DNA of 58,841 nucleotides from Bacteroidales bacterium. GTDB lineage: Bacteria > Bacteroidota > Bacteroidia > Bacteroidales > UBA932. A program made the translations under genes and the position numbers. This document shows positions 47,785-55,082 of this stretch, one piece after another; position 1 is the stretch's first letter, and every line of letters starts with the position of its first letter. The notes under the pieces are model-generated. The model was given only the letters and a program-made list of their open reading frames with translations. It had not been told where the DNA came from and made no database searches. The stretch covers positions 1 to 58,841 of the forward strand of contig JAFVAU010000024.1 of NCBI GenBank assembly GCA_017480345.1. Direction: 5' to 3'.

Positions 47785-50547
47785 ATGGCAGCACAAGACC
47801 TACTCCGGAATAAAGTCTCCGAGACTCCGACCATCTACGCCTATGAGCACATAGGGTATCCGGCCCATAAGGGCTGGCTGAAGGTGGGTTATACCACGCG
47901 TGACGTGGAAACTCGCGTGAAGGAACAGAACCTCACCGGCAACATCCAGTACCGCGTTGTCCTCAAACGCCCTGCCATGCGCAAGGACGGCTCCTCGTTC
48001 ACGGACAAACTGGTCCATCGCATCCTTCGCAAAGACCACGTCCGGAATCCGGAGGGTGAATGGTTCGTGTGCGATGTGAAGAAGGTGGAACAGGCCATTG
48101 CCACGGCCGTGGCCGGGAAGGACCGGATGATAGACCGCATCTACGATTTCCCGATGCGTCCGGAGCAGGAACGGGCCGTCGAGAAAACATCGGCCTATTT
48201 TGATGCCTTCAAGAAAGACCCCGCCAACCGGGGACTGATTCCGCATTTCCTTTGGAATGCCAAAATGCGCTTCGGCAAGACCTTTACCACCTACCAGTTG
48301 GCCCGCAAGATGGGTTGGAAGAAGGTGTTGGTCTTGACTTTTAAACCGGCCGTGAAGACCGCCTGGGAAGAAGACCTGCTTACGCATAAGGACTTTGAAG
48401 GCTGGCAGTTCTGCCAGAAGCAGGAGGACAGGGAGTTCAACTATGTGAATGAGTGCAAGCCTTTCGTCTGTTTTGCCTCCTTTCAGGATGTGTTGGGAAA
48501 GACGGATTCCGGGGGCATCAAGGCCACGAATAAATGGATCCAGACCGTGGACTGGGACTGTATTGTCCTGGACGAATACCATTACGGCGCCTGGGGCAAG
48601 AACGCCAAAAATTTCTACGACAAAAAGGACCCGGCCCTGCGCCGGGCCGAGGAGGTGGGTGAAATCATCAGCGAGGATGCCGACAATGTCCGCGAACTGG
48701 AAGCCCGTGAGCTGTACGACGAAGGCTTGATGCCGCTGCGTACGGGGGGCTATCTCTATCTTTCCGGAACGCCCTTCAGGGCCATCTCCACCGGCGAATT
48801 CATCGAGGAGCAGATTTATAACTGGACCTACTCGGACGAACAGGCCGCGAAGGAAGCCTGGCAGGGCCCTGAGAACCCTTACGCCCAGTTGCCCAAGATG
48901 GTGATGCTCACGTATCAATTGCCGGACAGCATCCGGGAGATTGCCGCCCAGGGAGAATTTGACGAGTTTGACCTGAATGAATTCTTCCGGGCAGAGGATG
49001 ATTACTTTCTCCACGAGGAATATGTTCAGAAGTGGCTGGACCTTATCCGGGGTGCGTACACCGAGAACATTGTCACCGAACTCAAGCTGGGCACGGAGAA
49101 GCCGCCGATGCCCTTCTCCGATGCCCGCCTTCTCAGCTACCTGCAACACACCTACTGGTTCCTGCCCTCCGTAGCCGCCTGCCGGGCCATGGCCAAACTA
49201 CTCAGGAAACGCTCCAACCGCTTCTACGATGAGTACAAGGTCATCGTGGCGGCCGGTCATGAGGCCGGGATGGGCGCCCATGCCGTGGAGCCCGTTTATA
49301 ATGCGATGGAAGACCCGCAGGACACCAAGACCATCACGCTCTCCTGCGGCAAACTTTCCACGGGCGTTACTGTAAAGCCCTGGACCGGCATTATGATGCT
49401 GCGCAACACTACGTCTCCGGAGACCTACTTCCAGGCAGCCTTCCGCGTCCAGTCTCCGTGGACCACCAAAGACGAATCCGGAGAAGAAGTTATCTTGAAA
49501 CCCATCTGCTACGTCTTTGACTTTGCCCCCAACCGGGCTCTACGCCAGGTGGAAGAATATAGTTGCCAGCTCAACGTCCACGAGACCAACCCGGAAAAGA
49601 AGGTGGAGCAGTTCATCAAGTTCTTGCCCATCCTGGCCTTCGACGGCTCCTCCATGAAGGAGATTGATGCGGCCGGTGTACTGGATATGGCCATGAGCGG
49701 CACCACAGCCACCCTCCTTGCCCGCCGCTGGGAAAGTGCCGTGCTGGTGAACGTGGACAACGCCACCCTGCAGCGCCTGATGAACAATCCGGAGGCCATG
49801 AAGGCCTTGATGAGCATCGAGGGATTCCGCAACCTGAATTCCGACATTGAAACCATCATCAACAAGTCCGAGCACGTCAAGAACACCAAGAAAGAGAAAG
49901 GTGACAACTTAACTCAGAAGGAGAAGAAGCAGCTCACCGAGGAGGAGAAAGAGTATAAGAGCAGACGCAGGGAGATTCAGGAAAAACTTATCAAGTTCGC
50001 CACCCGCATCCCGGTGTTCATGTACCTCACGGACTTCCGAGAGTACAGCCTGAAAGATGTCATCGAGCAGTTGGAACCGGAACTTTTCCGTAAGGTTACC
50101 GGCCTCACCCTCAAGGATTTCAGCCTGCTGGTGAGTCTGGGTGTCTTCAACAGCGAACTGATGAACGACGCCGTCTATAAGTTCAAGCGTTACGAGGACT
50201 CTTCCCTGGAATATACCGGCATCGACAAACACACCGGCACTGTCATCGGCCTGTGGGATACGGCCATTGATACGGCCAAGATGGAGATGCCCGGTCAGGC
50301 CGGGCGTGACGAAGGGAGTGCCGGGCGGGGGGTGCCTTCCGTCATTGCCGGCTCCGAGCGGCAATCTCATGAGCCGGAACCCTGGGAAAGCGTTCAGCCT
50401 GGCGACACCGTCGTCCATAAAAGTATCGGCCTGGGAAAGGTTATGGCTCTGGATGACAAGTACATCGTCGTTAAGTTTCCGGACAGAGAATCCAAATTCC
50501 TGTATCCCGGCGCCTTTGAAAAGGGCTGGCTCCTCATGCCACGTTGA
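47785..50547 (+). CDS. GIY-YIG nuclease fused to SF2 helicase (restriction-like effector)
   Basis: A 920-residue fusion. Residues about 14-110 are a T5orf172-type GIY-YIG nuclease (TIYAYEHIG, KGWLKVGYTTRDVETRV, EGEWF). Residues about 130-620 are an SF2 helicase/translocase: motif I NAKMRFGKTFTT, motif II VLDEYHYG, motif III LYLSGTPFRA, motif VI QAAFRVQSPW. A charged coiled coil (about 700-740) and a C-terminal SH3-like module (PGDTVVHKSIGLGKVMAL) follow, joined by a linker encoded by a palindromic repeat (50286-50370). With the methyltransferase genes it suggests ATP-dependent restriction. Its last codons lie in the REP arm. Confidence 0.88.
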   Translation: MAAQDLLRNKVSETPTIYAYEHIGYPAHKGWLKVGYTTRDVETRVKEQNLTGNIQYRVVLKRPAMRKDGSSFTDKLVHRILRKDHVRNPEGEWFVCDVKKVEQAIATAVAGKDRMIDRIYDFPMRPEQERAVEKTSAYFDAFKKDPANRGLIPHFLWNAKMRFGKTFTTYQLARKMGWKKVLVLTFKPAVKTAWEEDLLTHKDFEGWQFCQKQEDREFNYVNECKPFVCFASFQDVLGKTDSGGIKATNKWIQTVDWDCIVLDEYHYGAWGKNAKNFYDKKDPALRRAEEVGEIISEDADNVRELEARELYDEGLMPLRTGGYLYLSGTPFRAISTGEFIEEQIYNWTYSDEQAAKEAWQGPENPYAQLPKMVMLTYQLPDSIREIAAQGEFDEFDLNEFFRAEDDYFLHEEYVQKWLDLIRGAYTENIVTELKLGTEKPPMPFSDARLLSYLQHTYWFLPSVAACRAMAKLLRKRSNRFYDEYKVIVAAGHEAGMGAHAVEPVYNAMEDPQDTKTITLSCGKLSTGVTVKPWTGIMMLRNTTSPETYFQAAFRVQSPWTTKDESGEEVILKPICYVFDFAPNRALRQVEEYSCQLNVHETNPEKKVEQFIKFLPILAFDGSSMKEIDAAGVLDMAMSGTTATLLARRWESAVLVNVDNATLQRLMNNPEAMKALMSIEGFRNLNSDIETIINKSEHVKNTKKEKGDNLTQKEKKQLTEEEKEYKSRRREIQEKLIKFATRIPVFMYLTDFREYSLKDVIEQLEPELFRKVTGLTLKDFSLLVSLGVFNSELMNDAVYKFKRYEDSSLEYTGIDKHTGTVIGLWDTAIDTAKMEMPGQAGRDEGSAGRGVPSVIAGSERQSHEPEPWESVQPGDTVVHKSIGLGKVMALDDKYIVVKFPDRESKFLYPGAFEKGWLLMPR
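50286..50370. repeat. Palindromic element in frame in the helicase gene
   Basis: Begins GAGATGCCCGG and ends CGGCAATCTC. Contains GCCCGG-tcagg-CCGGGC and ATTGCCG-gctccgag-CGGCAAT, and TGACGAAGG pairing imperfectly with CCTTCCGTCA, so the whole is a large imperfect palindrome. It encodes the linker before the C-terminal module. It is unlike the RAYT-linked REP and closer to the repeat at 54409 and the element in dnaX. Confidence 0.65.
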
Positions 50548-50670
50548 CACGTATAATGCGCACAAGGCCGATTCTGTGTCAACGCGGCAGCAAAATCGAC
50601 CCAATCGGCCCAAAACCTTGCCGCGTTGACAGCCATACTCAATACAAGGCCGATTTCTTGTCAACGCGGC
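50538..50670 (-). repeat. Right REP doublet of the accessory island
   Basis: Unit C: GCCACGTTGAC (50538-50548) to GTCAACGCGGC (50578-50588). Unit D: GCCGCGTTGAC (50620-50630) to GTCAACGCGGC (50660-50670). Linker and interiors match the left doublet in reverse complement; 113 of 133 positions agree by hand alignment. The TTG of the last arm may be the -33 box of asnA. Confidence 0.9.
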
Positions 50671-50688
50671 ATGAATTGCGTATCTTTG
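50658..50688 (+). promoter_or_regulatory. Promoter of asnA, partly made of REP sequence
   Basis: TTG (50658-50660, at the edge of the REP arm), 20 bp, TATCTTTG (50681-50688), then 8 nt to the ATG. Near-leaderless. Confidence 0.7.
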
Positions 50689-50696
50689 CATCCGTT

Positions 50697-51707
50697 ATGT
50701 CACTGTATATCCCCAAAGACTACCGGAACCTGCTTGGCAGCACTGAGCAGACGGAGAAGGCCATCAAGGCCGTGAAAGACATGTTTCAGGAAAACCTGAG
50801 CGCCCAGCTGGCCCTCCTGCGGGTGACGGCGCCCATGATGGTACTCTCCGGGCAGGGCCTGAACGACGACCTGAACGGCGTCGAGCGTCCGGTCAAATTC
50901 CCGGTAAAATCCCTGGCCGACGCCCCCGCGGAGGTGGTGCACTCGCTGGCCAAATGGAAGCGACTGAAGCTCTCCGAACTGGGTGTGGAGCCCGGCCGGG
51001 GCATCTATACGGACATGAACGCCCTGCGCCCGGACGAAGACCTGGACAACATCCACTCCATCTATGTGGACCAGTGGGACTGGGAAAAGGTGATACTTCC
51101 CTCGGAGCGGAATGCCGAGTACCTCCGGAAGACCGTCCGGCGCATCTACGAAGCCGTGAAAGTGACGGAGAACAAGCTCTACGTGGAGTTCCCCCAGATT
51201 ACGCCCATCCTGCCGGAGGAGATCTTCTTCCTGTCGGCCGAAGAGCTCCTGCAGCGCTATCCCGGCAAGACGCCCAAGGAGCGTGAAAACGCCATTGCAA
51301 AGGAGTATGGGGCCGTTTTCATCACGGGCATCGGCGGAAAGCTGTCCAACGGGGAGCCGCACGACGGCCGAGCCGCAGACTACGACGACTGGACGCTCAA
51401 CGGGGACATCCTCCTGTGGAACCCGGTGCTTCAGAGCGCCTTCGAGATTTCCAGCATGGGCATCCGCGTGGATGCCGACGCCCTGCACCGCCAGCTGGAG
51501 GAACGCGGGCAGTTATGGAAGGAAGAACTCTACTTCCACCGGCTCCTGCTGGGCGGAAAGCTCCCCCAGACCATCGGCGGCGGTATCGGCCAGTCCCGCC
51601 TGTGCATGTTCCTGCTTCGCAAGGCCCATATCGGCGAAATCCAGTCTTCCATCTGGCCGGCCGATATGCGCGCCGCCTGCCACGCCGCCGGCATCGACCT
51701 GGCCTAA
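50697..51707 (+). CDS. asnA: Aspartate-ammonia ligase (asparagine synthetase A)
   Basis: 336-residue ammonia-dependent asparagine synthetase, a class II synthetase-like enzyme. It begins MSLYIPKDYRNLLGSTEQTE; LNDDLNGVERPVKF, YTDMNALRPDEDLDNIHS and the C-terminal GGGIGQSRLCMFLL are family signatures. Start chosen at 50697 from the promoter. It lies just outside the island and shares a terminator with the DUF4295 gene. Confidence 0.97.
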   Translation: MSLYIPKDYRNLLGSTEQTEKAIKAVKDMFQENLSAQLALLRVTAPMMVLSGQGLNDDLNGVERPVKFPVKSLADAPAEVVHSLAKWKRLKLSELGVEPGRGIYTDMNALRPDEDLDNIHSIYVDQWDWEKVILPSERNAEYLRKTVRRIYEAVKVTENKLYVEFPQITPILPEEIFFLSAEELLQRYPGKTPKERENAIAKEYGAVFITGIGGKLSNGEPHDGRAADYDDWTLNGDILLWNPVLQSAFEISSMGIRVDADALHRQLEERGQLWKEELYFHRLLLGGKLPQTIGGGIGQSRLCMFLLRKAHIGEIQSSIWPADMRAACHAAGIDLA

Positions 51708-51711
51708 ACAA

Positions 51712-51738
51712 AAAGCCACCCCGCGAAGGAGTGGCTTT
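51712..51738. terminator. Bidirectional terminator asnA / DUF4295
   Basis: AAAGCCAC (51712-51719) and GTGGCTTT (51731-51738) between the convergent stops. Confidence 0.85.
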
Positions 51739-51758
51739 ATTGCAAACGGCGGAAAAAC

Positions 51759-51917
51759 TTACTTCTTGGCGAAGAATTCTTTTTCCTTACCCTCTTCCAC
51801 CAGCTGCTCTACGAACACGTAGGCACCGGTCTTGGGGCTCTTTTCCATACGGATTACCTTCACCATGTGCTTTGCACCGGCTTTTGCATCGAAGGTTGCA
51901 ACTGCTTTCTTTGCCAT
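51759..51917 (-). CDS. DUF4295 small basic protein
   Basis: A 52-residue protein, MAKKAVATFDAKAGAKHMV at the start and EEGKEKEFFAKK at the end. DUF4295 proteins are found in Bacteroidota right after rpmB-rpmG and are thought to be ribosome-associated. The gene is 11 nt after rpmG, the same order. Confidence 0.9.
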   Translation of the reverse strand: MAKKAVATFDAKAGAKHMVKVIRMEKSPKTGAYVFVEQLVEEGKEKEFFAKK

Positions 51918-51928
51918 AGTTCAAATGT

Positions 51929-52117
51929 TTATTTAATCTCACGGTGGAGGGTTACTTTCTTGAGGTACGGGTTGTACTTCATACGCTCCAGACGGTCGGG
52001 GGTGTTCTTCTTGTTCTTGGTGGTGATGTAACGGGACATACCGGGAACACCGCTTGCCTTCTGCTCTGTGCACTCCAGGATGACCTGCACCCTGTTACCT
52101 TTAGCTTTCTTTGCCAT
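51929..52117 (-). CDS. rpmG: 50S ribosomal protein L33
   Basis: 62-residue bL33 ([33 protein letters not shown]). It has the cysteine-free form apart from one residue, so no zinc ribbon. Between rpmB and DUF4295. Confidence 0.97.
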   Translation of the reverse strand: MAKKAKGNRVQVILECTEQKASGVPGMSRYITTKNKKNTPDRLERMKYNPYLKKVTLHREIK

Positions 52118-52138
52118 AATTTCTAAGGATTAAAAGGG

Positions 52139-52381
52139 TTAAACAAGGCTTACGTATCCTTTCTCCTGAGCGGCTTTGAGGGTGGCGTCGAGACCATTCT
52201 TCTCGATGATGCGCATGCCCTTGGTGGTGACCTTCAGGGTGATGAAACGTTGCTCAGACTCGGACCAGAACTTCTTGGTCTTGAGGTTGAGGGCGAAGTC
52301 GCGCTTGGTGCGCAGCTTGGAATGGGCGACATTGTTGCCAATCATTCTCTTGCGGCCGGTTATTTGACAAACCTTTGACAT
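52139..52381 (-). CDS. rpmB: 50S ribosomal protein L28
   Basis: 80-residue bL28, starting MSKVCQITGRKRMIGNNVAHS. It follows lepB by 21 nt and leads rpmG by 21 nt. Confidence 0.97.
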   Translation of the reverse strand: MSKVCQITGRKRMIGNNVAHSKLRTKRDFALNLKTKKFWSESEQRFITLKVTTKGMRIIEKNGLDATLKAAQEKGYVSLV

Positions 52382-52402
52382 AATATTTTACTTTTTTATT
52401 CG

Positions 52403-53743
52403 TTATACAAGTTTAAGGAAGCGTTTCCAGCGGATGCTGCCCGGGAAGGACTTGGATGCATCGGTGGAAAGCCAGATGATGGACGGGGTGCCCACAATGT
52501 GGTCTTCCGGAACGAATCCCCAGTAACGGGAATCCAGGGAGTTGTGGCGGTTGTCGCCCATCATGAAATAATAGTTTTGCCGGAAGGTATACTCACTGGC
52601 CGGCTCTCCGTTGATGAGAATCTCTTTTCCCTTGACCTCCAGGGTGTTGTGCTCATAGTCACGGATAATGCGTTCATAAAGCGGCAGGTTATCCGGGCCG
52701 ATGGGAACGGTCACGCCCTTTTGGGGGATCCACAGCGGGCCGAAGTAGTCGCAGGTCCAGCGGGTTTTCCCGGTGAAGGGGAAAATGCCGGTATCCTGGC
52801 CGGTGGCGGGATATTGGTCCAGATTGGGCGTCACATCCACCACGGAGGAGAACTCTTTGATCTTTTCCAGCATTTCGGCGGTCAGGGGCATGGCCGGATA
52901 ACCGGGCAGGCGTGAGTCGAAATAAAGTTCCGAAAGATTGAGTCCCAACTCCTCCAGCTTAAGCTGATTGATACGGGAACCGGAAGTGATTACCTGATAA
53001 GTGAGCTGCCGTCCGGGATAGTCGGGTTCCTGCTGGCCGTTCACCCATAGCAGACCGTCCTTTACTACCAGCGTGTCACCGGCAACGGCAACGCAACGCT
53101 TGACGTAGTGGTCTTTCTTGTCCATAGGACGGACGATGATGGGGCCGAACTGGGAGATGGTCTTCTCTCTTCCGTAGGTGCGCACCCAGGCGTAGTAGTC
53201 GTCTGCGGGGCGGCGGGAGAGAACCGTATCTCCGTTGGGGAAGCCGAACACCACGATATCTCCCCTTCTTACCTCACGGAAACCCTTGAGCCTGCGGTAC
53301 TTGTTCTGGATTAGAGTGGAATAGGACTCTCCTCCGAACGCCCGGTTGTGCGTAAAGGGAATGGTGAGGGGCGTCTGGGGGACGCGGGGGCCGTAGGTGA
53401 GCTTGGATACGAAGAGATGGTCTCCGGTATACAGGCTGCTTTCCATGGACGAGGAAGGGATCTTGAAAGCCTGGAAGAAGAAAATATTGATGAAGGTTAC
53501 CACAACTACGGCGAAGATGATGGCGTCCAGCCAGTCCAGCCAAAAGTTGTGTTTCTCCCCGGGAGCGTACTCTTTCTTCCAAAAGAGCCACTTCACCTTC
53601 TTGGTGACAAGGAGGTCAAAAATGACGCCCAGTCCCAGGAGCCACCAATAGTTCCTCAGCCAGATAACCCAAAGCACATACAGGACAGACCAGAAACCCA
53701 GTTTGACCCATTTGTTTTGGATGATGTCCTTCCAGCTGCTCAT
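52403..53743 (-). CDS. lepB: Signal peptidase I
   Basis: 446-residue type I signal peptidase, cleaving signal peptides at the outer face of the inner membrane. Three N-terminal hydrophobic segments (about residues 12-28, 32-47 and 72-92) precede box B IPSSSMESSLYTGD with the catalytic serine. Box D is HYVKRCVAVAGDTL with the catalytic lysine, box E GDNRHNSLDSRYWG. The region between boxes D and E carries a long insert typical of Bacteroidota enzymes. The gene is 13 nt after rplT. Confidence 0.95.
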   Translation of the reverse strand: MSSWKDIIQNKWVKLGFWSVLYVLWVIWLRNYWWLLGLGVIFDLLVTKKVKWLFWKKEYAPGEKHNFWLDWLDAIIFAVVVVTFINIFFFQAFKIPSSSMESSLYTGDHLFVSKLTYGPRVPQTPLTIPFTHNRAFGGESYSTLIQNKYRRLKGFREVRRGDIVVFGFPNGDTVLSRRPADDYYAWVRTYGREKTISQFGPIIVRPMDKKDHYVKRCVAVAGDTLVVKDGLLWVNGQQEPDYPGRQLTYQVITSGSRINQLKLEELGLNLSELYFDSRLPGYPAMPLTAEMLEKIKEFSSVVDVTPNLDQYPATGQDTGIFPFTGKTRWTCDYFGPLWIPQKGVTVPIGPDNLPLYERIIRDYEHNTLEVKGKEILINGEPASEYTFRQNYYFMMGDNRHNSLDSRYWGFVPEDHIVGTPSIIWLSTDASKSFPGSIRWKRFLKLV

Positions 53744-53756
53744 AGAGAGGCAAAAA

Positions 53757-54104
53757 CTACTTGTTCACAGATTTGACAATAGCCTCAAATGCCTTGGGGT
53801 TGTTCATGGCCAGGTCGGCCAGGACCTTGCGGTTAAGGCCGATGTTCTGCTTGGCCAGACGGCCCATGAGCTGAGAGTAAGTGAGACCGTGCTGACGGGC
53901 AGCGGCGTTGATACGCTGGATCCACAGGGAGCGGAATTCGCGCTTCTTGGCCTTACGGTCGCGGTAGGCGTAGGTGAGACCTTTCTCGTAGGTGTTCTTT
54001 GCAACTGTCCAGACGTTCTTGCGGGACAGGAAGTTGCCGCGAGTCTTGGAAAGAATCTTCTTGCGGCGTGCCCTTGAGGCAACAGAATTAACTGATCTAG
54101 GCAT
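53757..54104 (-). CDS. rplT: 50S ribosomal protein L20
   Basis: 115-residue bL20, early assembly protein and known autoregulator of the infC-rpmI-rplT operon in other bacteria. [18 protein letters not shown] and the C-terminal [20 protein letters not shown] are typical. Confidence 0.97.
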   Translation of the reverse strand: MPRSVNSVASRARRKKILSKTRGNFLSRKNVWTVAKNTYEKGLTYAYRDRKAKKREFRSLWIQRINAAARQHGLTYSQLMGRLAKQNIGLNRKVLADLAMNNPKAFEAIVKSVNK

Positions 54105-54131
54105 AAATTTTTTACATTTTTGGAGGCAGTG

Positions 54132-54145
54132 ACCTTAACGAAGGT
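54132..54145 (-). promoter_or_regulatory. Hairpin between rpmI and rplT
   Basis: ACCTT-aacg-AAGGT in the 77-nt gap before rplT. Possible L20 binding site, by analogy with operons autoregulated by L20; the stem is short. Confidence 0.35.
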
Positions 54146-54181
54146 GCTTTTACAGACTGCGTTCCAGTTAAACAATAAGAC

Positions 54182-54376
54182 TTAGAGGACCAGGAGTTCT
54201 TTTACGCGGGCGATGTCCACCTTCTCCAGGATGGCGAAGTGATCCAGGTTGCGTTTCTGTTTCTTGGTCTTCTTGGTGAGGATGTGGCTGTGATAAGCGT
54301 GCTTCCTCTTGATCTTTCCCGATCCGGTAAGCGTAAAGCGCTTTTTGGCACCGGAGTTGGTTTTAAGCTTTGCCAT
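54182..54376 (-). CDS. rpmI: 50S ribosomal protein L35
   Basis: 64-residue bL35: [20 protein letters not shown] at the start. I take the ATG at 54376, four codons into the longer frame. It lies between infC and rplT. Confidence 0.96.
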   Translation of the reverse strand: MAKLKTNSGAKKRFTLTGSGKIKRKHAYHSHILTKKTKKQKRNLDHFAILEKVDIARVKELLVL

Positions 54377-54408
54377 TGTGTTAAACAATTAATAATTATA
54401 CATTCCCT

Positions 54409-54457
54409 CTTGTCTTCCCCGGCCTGACCGGGGATCCCCCATCAAGTTGGGGATGAC
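54409..54457. repeat. REP-like palindrome pair between infC and rpmI
   Basis: CCCCGG-cctga-CCGGGG (54417-54433) and CCCCA-tcaag-TTGGGG (54437-54452), read on the minus strand as a CGTCATCCCC-type repeat. It resembles intergenic REP sequences of many bacteria and differs from the RAYT-linked REP. It may alter infC/rpmI mRNA ratios. Confidence 0.75.
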
Positions 54458-54465
54458 GGTTGGGC

Positions 54466-55056
54466 TTATTTCTTCTTAATGGGAGCGATCATCATGCTCA
54501 TGCGCTTTCCTTCCAGCACCGGCATGTTCTCCGGCCGGCCGAACTCTTCCAGTTCCACGGCAAAGCGCAGAAGCTGCTTCTCTCCCTGCTGGGCAAACTG
54601 GATGGAGCGTCCGCGGAAGAAGATGGAGGCTTTCACCTTGGACCCTTCCTGCAGGAACTCCTGGGCGTGCTTGAGCTTGAACTGGAAATCATGCTCGTCC
54701 GTATTGGGGCCGAAGCGGATTTCCTTGATCACTATCTTGGCAGCGTTGGCTTTCATCTCCTTGGCTTTCTTGCGCTGCTGGTACAGGTACTTCTGGTAGT
54801 CCAGAATCTTGCACACCGGCGGCTCCGCCTTGGCGCTGATTTCCACCAGGTCCAGCTCCTGCTCTTCGGCCATGGCTAAGGCCTTGGAGAAAGGATAGAC
54901 GCCCTGCTCGGGAATGTTCTCCCCTACCAGGCGAACTTCCGGAGCGGTGATTTCACGGTTAATCCGAAGGGCGTTCTCGTCCTTCTGGGCGCCCTGCATC
55001 TGCTGGGGCTTTTTCTTTTTCAGACCACCGGGTCTGGGTTTGAAAGGCGTTGCGAT
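54466..55056 (-). CDS. infC: Translation initiation factor IF-3, probable ATC start
   Basis: IF-3 (196 aa) keeps the ribosomal subunits apart and checks start codons. NREITAPEVRLVGENI opens the N-terminal domain; the C-terminal domain begins near KIVIKEIRFGPNTDEHDF. The first ATG in frame (54999) has no ribosome site and loses a Lys/Pro-rich N-terminus. An ATC codon at 55056-55054 has AGGAG 7 nt upstream and is preceded five codons earlier by an in-frame stop, with no ATG, GTG or TTG between. E. coli infC uses AUU for autoregulation, so ATC here is plausible. Confidence 0.88.
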   Translation of the reverse strand: MATPFKPRPGGLKKKKPQQMQGAQKDENALRINREITAPEVRLVGENIPEQGVYPFSKALAMAEEQELDLVEISAKAEPPVCKILDYQKYLYQQRKKAKEMKANAAKIVIKEIRFGPNTDEHDFQFKLKHAQEFLQEGSKVKASIFFRGRSIQFAQQGEKQLLRFAVELEEFGRPENMPVLEGKRMSMMIAPIKKK

Positions 55057-55063
55057 AGTTTTA

Positions 55064-55068
55064 CTCCT
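55064..55068 (-). promoter_or_regulatory. Shine-Dalgarno of infC
   Basis: AGGAG on the minus strand, 7 nt from the ATC codon at 55056. With rpsU it is the only clear Shine-Dalgarno in the window and it decides the infC start. Confidence 0.75.
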
Positions 55069-55082
55069 TTAAACGTTAAACT

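Noticed and set aside
50544-50696. A 51-codon N-terminal extension of asnA
   Set aside because: It would run through the REP doublet and the promoter; the family start is at 50697.
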